Source: Ch128b sp964527925 (GTDB taxonomy: Bacteria; Bacteroidota; Ignavibacteria; Ch128b). From it: DNA of 64,000 nt. Positions 8,000 to 15,779 of the stretch are shown piece by piece; within the stretch, counting starts at the first letter, position 1; each line of letters begins with the position of its first letter. The notes beneath the pieces were generated by a model. The model was not told where the DNA came from. It saw only the letters and a program-made list of their open reading frames with translations, and ran no database searches. The position numbers were made by a program, and so were the translations under genes. The DNA is taken from assembly GCA_964527925.1 (NCBI GenBank), contig CAZGQO010000005.1, positions 1 through 64,000 of the forward strand. The letters run 5' to 3'.

Positions 8000-8899
8000 A
8001 TGAAAAAACTAATCCTTTTTGTGTCAATTTTTTCATTTACTGTTTTCTTGATTTCATGTAGTGAAATTCAATCGGATATTACACCCCCTTCGCAAATTAG
8101 TTTGCATAAAGAAGGTGTAAATGATCCAGCATCTGTTAATTTTCATGGAAAATTAGTTAAACAGAATGGCTGGGATTTGAAGGCTTGTCAACAATGTCAT
8201 GCGAATAATTATACAGGTGGAACTGCAAAAGTGTCATGTCTGGATTGTCATAAACAACCTAGTGGACCTGAAGCTTGTAATACATGTCATGGAGATTATT
8301 CTGATCCATTTTCAATTGCGCCGCCGAGAGACTTGAGCGGAGGAATTTCAGAAACCTCGCGTGGAGTAGGTGCACACTCACGACATTTGGGAGGAAATAA
8401 AATTGGAAGTGTGGTGGATTGTGATGTGTGCCATATAGTCCCAAGAGGTTATTCTGATGTGGGGCATATTGATGATAGTCCCTCGGCGGAAATTATTTTT
8501 ACTGGTTTAGCTCTTAAAGGAACAACTGATACAACAAAACCAGCCTACGATTATTCGAACATTGGATGTTCAAATACTTATTGCCATGGAAATGTTGTCT
8601 GGAAGAAAGAAGATAGTCCTTATAAATTTGCTTATACAGCAGATGTGATGTTAGGAAATAATAGTAAACCAATCTGGAATGTGGTTGATGGAACATACTT
8701 GAAATGCAATAGCTGTCATGGAAAATCCGAGTACGATCCTTCACCTGTAGGTCATATTGCATCATCATTAAATGATTTATCAAATAATCCTTGTGCAAAT
8801 TGTCATCCTATAGTTGTTGATTATTCAGGCAAAATAATCGATATAAATAAACACATTAATGGAAAAATTAATGTGTTTAACATAGAATTAGATCGTTGA
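8000..8899 (+). CDS. multihaem cytochrome lipoprotein with CX4CH haem motif
   Basis: A 299-residue lipoprotein: the signal ends in LISC with the lipidated Cys at residue 20. Six CXXCH motifs (CQQCH, CLDCH, CNTCH, CDVCH, CNSCH, CANCH) and one CX4CH, CSNTYCH at residues 190-196, give seven candidate haems. The CX4CH...CXXCH arrangement with NTYCHG and the terminal HINGKINV is the signature of the Geobacter-type CxxxxCH/CxxCH cytochrome domain. Family members occur on the outer surface of metal-reducing bacteria. It starts 12 bases after the 12-haem gene and is likely translated from the same message. Its last codons lie in a perfect hairpin at 8848-8879. Confidence 0.92.
   Translation: MKKLILFVSIFSFTVFLISCSEIQSDITPPSQISLHKEGVNDPASVNFHGKLVKQNGWDLKACQQCHANNYTGGTAKVSCLDCHKQPSGPEACNTCHGDYSDPFSIAPPRDLSGGISETSRGVGAHSRHLGGNKIGSVVDCDVCHIVPRGYSDVGHIDDSPSAEIIFTGLALKGTTDTTKPAYDYSNIGCSNTYCHGNVVWKKEDSPYKFAYTADVMLGNNSKPIWNVVDGTYLKCNSCHGKSEYDPSPVGHIASSLNDLSNNPCANCHPIVVDYSGKIIDINKHINGKINVFNIELDR
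8848..8879 (+). repeat. 13-bp inverted repeat inside the 3' end of the cytochrome gene
   Basis: AAACACATTAAT (8849-8860) and ATTAATGTGTTT (8867-8878) are perfect inverted repeats around GGAAAA; one further pair extends the stem to 13. It is in coding sequence for the conserved HINGKINV end of the cytochrome. It is not followed by a T run. Confidence 0.6.
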
Positions 8900-8907
8900 G
8901 TTTGGGA

Positions 8908-8935
8908 GGGGGACACAATAGTCCTCCTTCTTTTC
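8908..8935 (+). terminator. possible terminator between cytochrome genes
   Basis: GGGGGAC (8908-8914) pairs with GTCCTCC (8921-8927), one G-U pair, six-base loop, then TTCTTTTC. It may end part of the transcription after the first three genes of the cluster. A second perfect 9-base-pair inverted repeat (CAAAGTAAA/TTTACTTTG, 8942-8964) follows without a T run and could be an mRNA processing or stability element. Confidence 0.5.
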
Positions 8936-9037
8936 ATTACTCAAAGTAAATATATTTTACTTTGTGATGAGGTTATTTGCCGCGAGGCTTAAAGTTTTGT
9001 TTTTGTCCCACCAAAAATTCCCACGGAGGTTAATCAA

Positions 9038-10399
9038 ATGAAACATCAAATAAAATATTTGATAGCTATGATAATTTTTATGTTCTTAATTATTGGCTGC
9101 CGTGAAGAACCTAAAATGCCAACCTCAAGTCAAGAGAGTTTATCCATCAATAGTTGTGAAGGATGTCATTCGAATTATGAACATTTGAAAAAAGTGTTTT
9201 CACCAGATACTGTTTCAGCAGGCGGAGGTTGTGGTGGTGATATTCCTCATATCGAGCCATATGATAGAGTTTACATGGGTGGTGACGGTTATCGTGCCTT
9301 TAAAGCATCTACACATGGTAAAATTCCCTGCACAAGTTGTCATAATGGAGTTGATAATACTGGTGATAAAAAATTAGCACATTCTGGCGATTTCATTAAA
9401 AATCCATCTGAAAATGCTGAAGAAAAATGCGCTTCCTGTCATCCTAATATTGTAATTAAGGCAATGAATAACATTCATCATGGCTGGGGTCAGCAAAGCA
9501 TGTTAATTTTAAGGTATGGTTTAAGTTATAAAAGTCCAGACCAAATTCCATCCAAATTTGCATCCTTACCTGAACTATTAAAAGAAGGCTACAAAACAAA
9601 TTGTGCAAAATGTCATGGTGGCTGCGGTGATTGTCATATCAATAGACCAAAAGCAGGTGGTGGCGGTTTATTGAACGGACATAAATTTTCTAAACCTGAT
9701 ATGGTCAATCAATGTACTGCCTGTCATTCAAGCCGAGTTGCTCACGCTTATTTTGGTTTGGCTCCAGGTTCAAAACCTGATGTTCATCAAACAAAAGGAT
9801 TTAAATGTGTGAACTGTCACAGCGCAAATGAATTTCATGGTGATGGCAATTATTATGACCAAAGATATAAAGTAAAATCTTTACCAAAATGTGAAAAATG
9901 TCACAGCAACATTTCTAATAGTAATCAATATCATCAGGTTCACATGAACACCTTTAATTGCAATGTATGTCATTCACAGAATTATAATAACTGCGGTAGT
10001 TGTCATGTCGGTGGAGATGGTGCAAGAATACCTTCATACCAATCATTTAAGATTGGAATTAATCCGATTACTGATACAAAACCATATAAATACGCAACTT
10101 TAAGAAGGTCACTGATGGCGCCTGATAGCTGGAGTTTGTATGGCGTTTCAAATCTTCCAAACTTTAGTGTAAGACCCACTTATAAATATGCAACTCCGCA
10201 TAATATTCAGAGATGGACTTCGCGAACTCAAGTAGAAAGTGGAAAACCATGTTATGATAATTGTCACATAATAAAAGAAGGAAGCACCGTGCGTAATAAA
10301 GAGTTGTATTTATTCGAATCTGATTTGTTAGAATGGGAAAAACAAGCGAGCAGGAGTGTTGTTGTTGATGGAAAGCTCCCAGCAAGCTGGGGATTCTGA
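9038..10399 (+). CDS. multihaem cytochrome lipoprotein, 10 CXXCH plus one CX3CH
   Basis: A 453-residue lipoprotein (lipobox LIIGC, Cys 21) with a strong ribosome site, CGGAGG. Ten standard haem motifs are seen: CEGCH, CTSCH, CASCH, CAKCH, CGDCH, CTACH, CVNCH, CEKCH, CNVCH, CGSCH. Near the end is CYDNCH at residues 405-410, a CX3CH spacing that may bind an eleventh haem. Between the ninth-tenth motif pair and that site lies a haem-free stretch of about 80 residues rich in Tyr and Ser. A GGGCGG motif near residue 65 adds one more cysteine outside haem motifs. By position and lipidation it is likely the outer-surface or periplasm-facing terminal carrier of the cluster. No known enzyme domain such as nitrite or tetrathionate reductase was recognised. 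Confidence 0.9.
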   Translation: MKHQIKYLIAMIIFMFLIIGCREEPKMPTSSQESLSINSCEGCHSNYEHLKKVFSPDTVSAGGGCGGDIPHIEPYDRVYMGGDGYRAFKASTHGKIPCTSCHNGVDNTGDKKLAHSGDFIKNPSENAEEKCASCHPNIVIKAMNNIHHGWGQQSMLILRYGLSYKSPDQIPSKFASLPELLKEGYKTNCAKCHGGCGDCHINRPKAGGGGLLNGHKFSKPDMVNQCTACHSSRVAHAYFGLAPGSKPDVHQTKGFKCVNCHSANEFHGDGNYYDQRYKVKSLPKCEKCHSNISNSNQYHQVHMNTFNCNVCHSQNYNNCGSCHVGGDGARIPSYQSFKIGINPITDTKPYKYATLRRSLMAPDSWSLYGVSNLPNFSVRPTYKYATPHNIQRWTSRTQVESGKPCYDNCHIIKEGSTVRNKELYLFESDLLEWEKQASRSVVVDGKLPASWGF

Positions 10400-10459
10400 A
10401 AATGAAAATAAATCAATTAATTCACAATAAACAATCACAAAAAAATAGGGAGAAGTCAT

Positions 10460-11464
10460 ATGAATAAGCTACAAAAATATTTCAACCTGTTAGTAATAAT
10501 TCTATTATTAACATTTATTTATGGTTGTAAATCTGAATCAACTGAGCCAGAAAAACCAATCAACGAGGTTCAAGTCCTTCTTGAATATTTAGAAGGAACA
10601 GATGGTGGTTACATAAACTCAACAAGTTGTCCGGCTATAATTTCTGCAAGTGATGTCTATACTTATCTCCAAACAAATCCAAATAAAATTTATATTATAG
10701 ATGTTCGAGATTCAGCAACTTATGTAAATAAAGGACACATTCAGGGTGCTGTCAGAGTGGATATACCAAAAGTACTCGATCACATCAAAACAATTAATAC
10801 TTCAAATTATGATAAAATCGTTATTGTTTGTTATGCTGGTCAGTCTGCAGGTTATGTTACAGGTTTATTAAGATTGATGGGTTATAACAATGTTTTCTCT
10901 ATGAAATATGGAATGAGTTCCTGGAATCAGGTGTTTGCTGAAGGATATTGGTTGAATAATATTGGAAATGCAAGAGCTGGCCAGTTTACAATAACACCAG
11001 CTTCTAAAAATCAACCGGGGAATCTTCCAACTTTAAATACTGGCAAAAAAACAGGTCCAGAAATTCTTGAAGCAAGAGTTAAAGAATTATTGGCTGGTGG
11101 TTGGAATCCAGCAAAAGTAAGTCATAGTGATGTGTTTACAAATTTATCAAATTACTATATCGTTAATTATTGGCCCGTTGATCATTATAATACTGGACAT
11201 ATTCTAGGTGCAGTTCAATACACTCCAAGAAATGATTTAAAATCAACAACCTACTTGAAAACATTACCAACAGATAAACCAACTGTTGTTTATTGCTATA
11301 CCGGACAAACAAGTGCACAGGTTGTTGCATTTTTGAGAGTATTAGGCTACGATGCTAAATCTTTGATATACGGTACAAATGCGATGATCTATGATCAGAT
11401 GCCTGGAACAAAGTTTAATCCAAATACTGATATAATGAATTATCCATTCGTTACAGGTCAATAA
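10460..11464 (+). CDS. lipoprotein with two rhodanese domains
   Basis: A 334-residue lipoprotein (lipobox FIYGC, Cys 23). Two rhodanese-like domains follow: residues about 55-170 with VDVRD-like IDVRDSATY and active loop CYAGQSAG (Cys 124), and residues about 205-320 with active loop CYTGQTSA (Cys 279). Both keep the sulfur-accepting cysteine, so both could be active sulfurtransferases or sulfide/persulfide binders. A good ribosome site (GGGAG) precedes the start, and a strong terminator follows. Lying directly after three cytochrome genes, it suggests that the electron carriers handle sulfur compounds such as sulfide, polysulfide or thiosulfate. That link is inference. Confidence 0.9.
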   Translation: MNKLQKYFNLLVIILLLTFIYGCKSESTEPEKPINEVQVLLEYLEGTDGGYINSTSCPAIISASDVYTYLQTNPNKIYIIDVRDSATYVNKGHIQGAVRVDIPKVLDHIKTINTSNYDKIVIVCYAGQSAGYVTGLLRLMGYNNVFSMKYGMSSWNQVFAEGYWLNNIGNARAGQFTITPASKNQPGNLPTLNTGKKTGPEILEARVKELLAGGWNPAKVSHSDVFTNLSNYYIVNYWPVDHYNTGHILGAVQYTPRNDLKSTTYLKTLPTDKPTVVYCYTGQTSAQVVAFLRVLGYDAKSLIYGTNAMIYDQMPGTKFNPNTDIMNYPFVTGQ

Positions 11465-11475
11465 AAACTTCGCTG

Positions 11476-11506
11476 AAGGGATCCTCTTAATTAAGGATCC
11501 CTTTTT
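11476..11506 (+). terminator. strong rho-independent terminator after the rhodanese gene
   Basis: AAGGGATCCT (11476-11485) and AGGATCCCTT (11494-11503) form a perfect 10-base-pair stem with a TTAA-containing loop and a following T run. It marks the end of the porin-cytochrome-rhodanese operon. Confidence 0.88.
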
Positions 11507-11641
11507 AATTTATTTCATCTTTATAAATTTTTGATGAATTATTGATTAAATTTGTAATGAAACATTATAATTTAACTGATGTTTAATGCATAAAAAGATT
11601 TTATATAAACAAAATTTAACAAATATTCGGAGGTCAAAATT

Positions 11642-12193
11642 ATGAAAAAATTCCTGCCCGCATTTTTCGTTCTAATGGTTTCTTTTATTCTTTTCGGTTT
11701 TTCAAATCAAGATGAACCGAAAAAGCATGGTTATATAGGCGTGGATGCTTGTGTAATGTGTCATAAGACAGAAAAACAGGGTAAACAGCTTGATATCTGG
11801 AAAAACTCTGCTCATGCGAAAGCCTATCAAACACTTTTAACTGAAGAGGCTGATAAAATAGCAAAAGAAAAAGGTTATGAAACTCCTGCTGCAAAAACAG
11901 AAGCTTGTTTGAAATGCCATGCTTCAGGCTATGATGTTGATGCAAGTTTATTAGGTAAAAAATTTAAAATTGAAGATGGTGTACAGTGTGAAACCTGCCA
12001 CGGACCTGGATCAGACTACAAAGACATGAAAATAATGAAAAACAGAGAAGAGGCTGTTAAGAATGGATTAATTATTTATGAAAATTATAAAGATTTATGT
12101 GTAAAATGCCACAATTCTGAGAGTCCAACTTATAAAGAAATGAATTTTGATGAAGCCTGGGAAAAAATAAAGCATCCCGTTCCCAAAAACTAA
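11642..12193 (+). CDS. tetrahaem cytochrome c554-like protein
   Basis: A 183-residue exported protein: signal peptide of about 22 residues, then four haem motifs CVMCH, CLKCH, CETCH and CVKCH. The spacing, with IWKNSAHAKAYQTL before the second motif and GVQCETCHGPGSDY at the third, is that of the cytochrome c554 family, in which SAHAKAY carries a conserved histidine. Such proteins serve as periplasmic electron carriers or small oxidoreductases. It has its own 135-base upstream region and a GGAGG site, so it may be expressed separately from the preceding operon. A MarR regulator gene starts 29 bases after its stop. Confidence 0.92.
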   Translation: MKKFLPAFFVLMVSFILFGFSNQDEPKKHGYIGVDACVMCHKTEKQGKQLDIWKNSAHAKAYQTLLTEEADKIAKEKGYETPAAKTEACLKCHASGYDVDASLLGKKFKIEDGVQCETCHGPGSDYKDMKIMKNREEAVKNGLIIYENYKDLCVKCHNSESPTYKEMNFDEAWEKIKHPVPKN

Positions 12194-12222
12194 AATAATT
12201 TATCTTTTTGTAGGGAGGTCAA

Positions 12223-12678
12223 ATGAATCGAGATGAACTCGAGGTGACAGCAAAAAGTCTAGCAGATTTAACATTTAAACTGCTGGCGAGCTGTCACGAA
12301 AAAGAAGAGAGGTTAGCCAAAGCACACAATTTAACTCAAGCTGAATTTCGATGCTTGAAGAGCATGCAAGAAGGCGAAATAATTAATAACAGAGAAATTG
12401 CCACAAGATTAAGATTAAGTGCAAGTCGATTAACTCGTATAATCGATGGACTTGTTCAAAAAGGTTTTGTGATTCGTGAAATTGATCCAATGGATAGAAG
12501 AAACATGCGACTCTTTCTTTCGCCTAAGGGTGTTGAGTTTGTGAAGAAGATCAATGATGATTACATACAGATACACAAAGAGATTTTAGAAAACATTGAA
12601 CAGAATCAGCATCAGCCGCTTATTGTGGCGATGACGCATTTGCTTTCTGCATTAGAAAAGTGGATTTCAAGAAGTTGA
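12223..12678 (+). CDS. MarR family transcriptional regulator
   Basis: A 151-residue dimeric winged-helix DNA-binding protein. The recognition region reads INNREIATRLRLSASRLTRIIDGL, and the wing carries the typical D-x-R-R-N of DPMDRRNMRLFLSPKG. GGGAGG stands at ideal spacing before the ATG. Cysteines in LLASCHEK and FRCLKS could in principle sense redox state, as in some MarR proteins, but this is not shown. Its position downstream of the c554-like gene makes it a candidate regulator of the cytochrome genes. The next gene is convergent. Confidence 0.92.
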   Translation: MNRDELEVTAKSLADLTFKLLASCHEKEERLAKAHNLTQAEFRCLKSMQEGEIINNREIATRLRLSASRLTRIIDGLVQKGFVIREIDPMDRRNMRLFLSPKGVEFVKKINDDYIQIHKEILENIEQNQHQPLIVAMTHLLSALEKWISRS

Positions 12679-12689
12679 TTATGAACTTG

Positions 12690-12729
12690 AAAGGCGAAGC
12701 AGATTGGTTAGAATATCTGCTTCGCTTTT
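12690..12729. terminator. bidirectional terminator
   Basis: GCGAAGCAGAT (12694-12704) and ATCTGCTTCGC (12715-12725) form an 11-base-pair stem flanked by A and T runs. It serves the marR-type gene on the plus strand and can also serve the convergent minus-strand gene. Confidence 0.85.
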
Positions 12730-12733
12730 AATT

Positions 12734-13129
12734 TTATCTTTTTATTATTTCAATTAAACCGCTGACTATCGTATTTCCCTCCGGATCTAAGAGAAAAACT
12801 CTGAACAAACCTGGATCTGAAAAAGCAATTTTATCAAAATGAATGTATGACCATTTCCCATCAACATCAAAATTTCTGCTGTCATAATACTCGAAATCAT
12901 CAGTTCGACAATTGTATTTATCAAGTTGAATGGAAACGTTGTTATAGTAGATCGGTTTATCAAGTTTAACCATAACTGTTAATGTACCAGTTGTAAATCT
13001 GTCACTCACGTCAATCTCGCGGTCTGTATATTTTTCACAGAAATAAAGTAAATCCTGTGATTTTACTTGCGAAGCAGTGAGTATCAAGAGAATTGCAATT
13101 AGTACGGTAGATAATTTTTTGGAATTCAT
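12734..13129 (-). CDS. small secreted protein, paralogue of the 44.5 kb gene
   Basis: A 131-residue protein with signal peptide (MNSKKLSTVLIAILLILTAS..., cut near KSQ). The mature part begins DLLYFCEKY and ends in a beta-rich stretch (PGLFRVFLLDPEGNTIVSGL). It shares layout and motifs with the protein at 44453-44848, including SQxLxFCE at the start and FxxPGxxxVxV near the end, so the two are paralogues. I do not recognise the family. Two cysteines could form a disulfide. It follows the metal ATPase gene by about 30 bases on the same strand and could be co-transcribed with it. Confidence 0.75.
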   Translation of the reverse strand: MNSKKLSTVLIAILLILTASQVKSQDLLYFCEKYTDREIDVSDRFTTGTLTVMVKLDKPIYYNNVSIQLDKYNCRTDDFEYYDSRNFDVDGKWSYIHFDKIAFSDPGLFRVFLLDPEGNTIVSGLIEIIKR

Positions 13130-13160
13130 AGAGCCCTCTAATTAAAGTTTAAATTTTTGA

Positions 13161-15485
13161 TTATTTGAATTTAATTAATCTCAAACTATTAAATATCACA
13201 ATAATTGAAGAGCCCATGTCCGCGAAAATTGCTCCCCACATCGATGCAATATCTAACAGTGCCAATACAGTATAGATAAATTTTATTCCAAAGGCAAGGG
13301 CAATATTGCTTATAATCTTCTTAACAGTAGCTTTGCTCAATTGTACTAATCTGGGCAATTTAGAAATATCATCACCAATTAAAACTATGTCTGCACTTTC
13401 TATTGCAGCATCGGTACCAATTTTACCCATAGCAATTCCGATTGGTGACCGTTTGAGAGCTGGTGCATCATTAAGCCCATCACCAACCATTGCAAATAAT
13501 TTATGTTTTTGTTTTAATTTCTCTATCATTTCTAGTTTATGTTCAGGAGTAAGCTCACCAAAAAATTCAATTGCATCTATCTCTCTTGCAACCTTTTTTA
13601 CGATATTTTGATTATCACCGCTTAAAATGTAAATATCTTTCAAACCAAAATTTTTCAACTCATTAATAGTTGATTTAATATTTTCCCTCAAGGTATCGAT
13701 TAAACAGATTAATCCAATCGGGGAATTTTCTTCAAGAAGAATTATTACTGTATAACCTTCGTCTTCTAATTTGTTTATAAGTTCATTTTGATCAGATCTT
13801 AATCTATCAATGAATAATTTGGGTTGTCCGATTGCATATAGTTTTTCGTTATAAACGCCTGAAATGAAACCATCATTGACCTTAAAGTTTTTAATTGGAT
13901 GAATTTCGAAATTATGATTTCTCGCATAGTTGATTATTGCGTCAGCTATTGAGTGTTCCGAATATATTTCAAGATTGTAAGCAATTTGAAGCAGATTTTT
14001 TTCGTCATAGGAATTTAAGGGAATTATTTTCTCAATTTGAAATTTACCTTCTGTGAGTGTTCCTGTTTTGTCAAAAACTATCGCTTCAATTTTATGTAGG
14101 TTTTCCAGGAACAAACCACCTTTAATTAATGCACCAAAATTTGTTGATCTCGCAAGAGCCGTTATTACAGCAACGGGTGTTGAAATAACAAGAGCACAGG
14201 GGCAGGAAATTACAAGTAAAACCAATCCTCGATATAATGATTTATTAAAATCAATCTGTAAAAAGAAATAAGAGTAAATGAAAATTAGAGCAGCGAGAAA
14301 AACTATAAGTGGTGTATAATATTTTGCGAATTTATCAACAAATCGCTGCAGATTAGCTTTCGATTCAGCTGATGCTCTTTCAAGCAGTGAGATAATTTTT
14401 GAAAACTGAGATTCTTTGAATGTTGTAGTAGCTTCAATTAGTAGAGTTCCTCTTTTGTTTATTGTTCCTGCATAACAGATATCACCTGGAATTTTTGCAA
14501 TTAATTTAGATTCACCGGTGATTGCAGATTGATCAACTGTCGAATGACCATCTATTACAACACCATCAACTGGAAATCTTTCACCTGGTTTGATTAAAAT
14601 TTTATCACCAACTTTTACTTCTCTTGTTGGAATTTCTTTATATTCATTGCCTTTTTTAATTGTACAGGTTTCAGGGATAAGAGAAACAATCTTGTTTAAT
14701 GCTTTTCTTGCCTTTTCCACAGAAAAATTTTCCAATCGTAAAGATATTACATAGAGGATCATGACAACAGCAGCTTCAGCGAATTTGTTAATCAATAATG
14801 CACCTATGATTGCAATACTCATCAAAACATCGATGTCAATTTTTAATTTTACAATCGATTTGAAGGAACGAATGAGAACTTTGTATCCGCCAATTATAAT
14901 TGCAGTCATAAATAGAATGAGTGAAATCAACTCATATTCATAAATGTTTTCTATGATCATTCCTGTGATAACCAGCATGGAAGATATAATTAGAAAAAGG
15001 AGTTGCTTAATTTTTTTATCCTTCTCCTTTGATTTAAAATGAATTTTGTTGTTGAGATTAAAAACTTCAAATCCAACCTCTCTAATTTTGTTTAAGATTT
15101 TTCCTTCCAGAGTGTGATGAATGATGGTTAATCTATGATTAATAAGATCAAAGTTTAGTTGATCTATTTCTTTAATGTCTTTGAGAGCGGTTCTTATTTT
15201 TTGTTCTTCATTTGAACAATCCATTCCTTCAATGTAAAGGACTGTCGTGTTTTTACTTCCCTCTTTCTGAATGTGAAGGCCTAAATCAGTTATTTTCTGC
15301 TCTATGTTTTTTTGAAGTTCAGGATTTTGATAGACAAGGGAGACTTTAGATTCGTTCAGGTCGACATTGGCTGAGAGAACGCCATCAATTTTCAACAGTT
15401 CTTTCTCAACTTCAGATGCACAGACAGGACAATCAATTCCACCAATATTGTATGATTTCTCAAATTGATGTTTATCGGTTCTCAT
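13161..15485 (-). CDS. P1B-type Zn/Cd/Pb-exporting ATPase
   Basis: A 774-residue heavy-metal ATPase; start at 15485 chosen because AGGAT precedes it and it overlaps the upstream stop by 14 bases. Two N-terminal HMA domains: the first with GGIDCPVCASE, the second with GMDCSNEE, the variant typical of the Zn/Cd group. The core shows TGES, the membrane metal site SCPCALV, phosphorylation motif DKTGTLT and hinge MVGDGLNDAPAL. Near the C-terminus FADMGSSIIVIFNSLRL has the Asp that marks the ZntA/CadA group rather than copper pumps. It would export divalent metals from the cytoplasm. The 82-residue charged protein is encoded immediately upstream. Confidence 0.93.
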   Translation of the reverse strand: MRTDKHQFEKSYNIGGIDCPVCASEVEKELLKIDGVLSANVDLNESKVSLVYQNPELQKNIEQKITDLGLHIQKEGSKNTTVLYIEGMDCSNEEQKIRTALKDIKEIDQLNFDLINHRLTIIHHTLEGKILNKIREVGFEVFNLNNKIHFKSKEKDKKIKQLLFLIISSMLVITGMIIENIYEYELISLILFMTAIIIGGYKVLIRSFKSIVKLKIDIDVLMSIAIIGALLINKFAEAAVVMILYVISLRLENFSVEKARKALNKIVSLIPETCTIKKGNEYKEIPTREVKVGDKILIKPGERFPVDGVVIDGHSTVDQSAITGESKLIAKIPGDICYAGTINKRGTLLIEATTTFKESQFSKIISLLERASAESKANLQRFVDKFAKYYTPLIVFLAALIFIYSYFFLQIDFNKSLYRGLVLLVISCPCALVISTPVAVITALARSTNFGALIKGGLFLENLHKIEAIVFDKTGTLTEGKFQIEKIIPLNSYDEKNLLQIAYNLEIYSEHSIADAIINYARNHNFEIHPIKNFKVNDGFISGVYNEKLYAIGQPKLFIDRLRSDQNELINKLEDEGYTVIILLEENSPIGLICLIDTLRENIKSTINELKNFGLKDIYILSGDNQNIVKKVAREIDAIEFFGELTPEHKLEMIEKLKQKHKLFAMVGDGLNDAPALKRSPIGIAMGKIGTDAAIESADIVLIGDDISKLPRLVQLSKATVKKIISNIALAFGIKFIYTVLALLDIASMWGAIFADMGSSIIVIFNSLRLIKFK

Positions 15486-15720
15486 CGCTTGATCGATCCT
15501 GATCTTTTTTCTTAAAGAGATGATCAAAATCAGTTTTGCTTTTTTTCTTTACATAGCGAGAATAAATTTCTTTTAATTTTTGGAATGATACTCGATCAAG
15601 GTCTTCATCATCTTTCGTTCTTTTTTCATACATTTCAAAATTATAAAGATCTTCTCGGCTCATTTTGTTTTTATAATAACGAAGTTCTTCAATCATTCTT
15701 TTTTGTTCCGTAATTTGCAT
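15472..15720 (-). CDS. small charged protein upstream of the metal ATPase
   Basis: An 82-residue hydrophilic, mostly helical protein (MQITEQKRMIEELRYYKNKM...) very rich in Lys, Asp and Glu and ending KDQDRSSDENR. There are no cysteines, only one histidine, and no signal or membrane segment, so it does not look like a metallochaperone. Its stop codon overlaps the ATPase start by 14 bases, so the two are likely translationally coupled. A GGAATAATC stretch before the ATG may act as a weak ribosome site. Family not recognised. Confidence 0.65.
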   Translation of the reverse strand: MQITEQKRMIEELRYYKNKMSREDLYNFEMYEKRTKDDEDLDRVSFQKLKEIYSRYVKKKSKTDFDHLFKKKDQDRSSDENR

Positions 15721-15779
15721 AATGATTATTCCTTTTTGTTAAATTTAATAAACCATTATTATTTTTTTGAGTGAAGTAA

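Noticed and set aside
9038..10399. Reading the 11-motif cytochrome as a nitrite, hydroxylamine or tetrathionate reductase
   Set aside because: No CXXCK or other enzyme-specific active-site motif is visible, only carrier-type haem motifs.
13161..15485. Copper-exporting ATPase (CopA)
   Set aside because: The second HMA motif GMDCSNEE and the FADMGSS-NSLRL C-terminus are features of the Zn/Cd group; copper pumps have different last-helix motifs.
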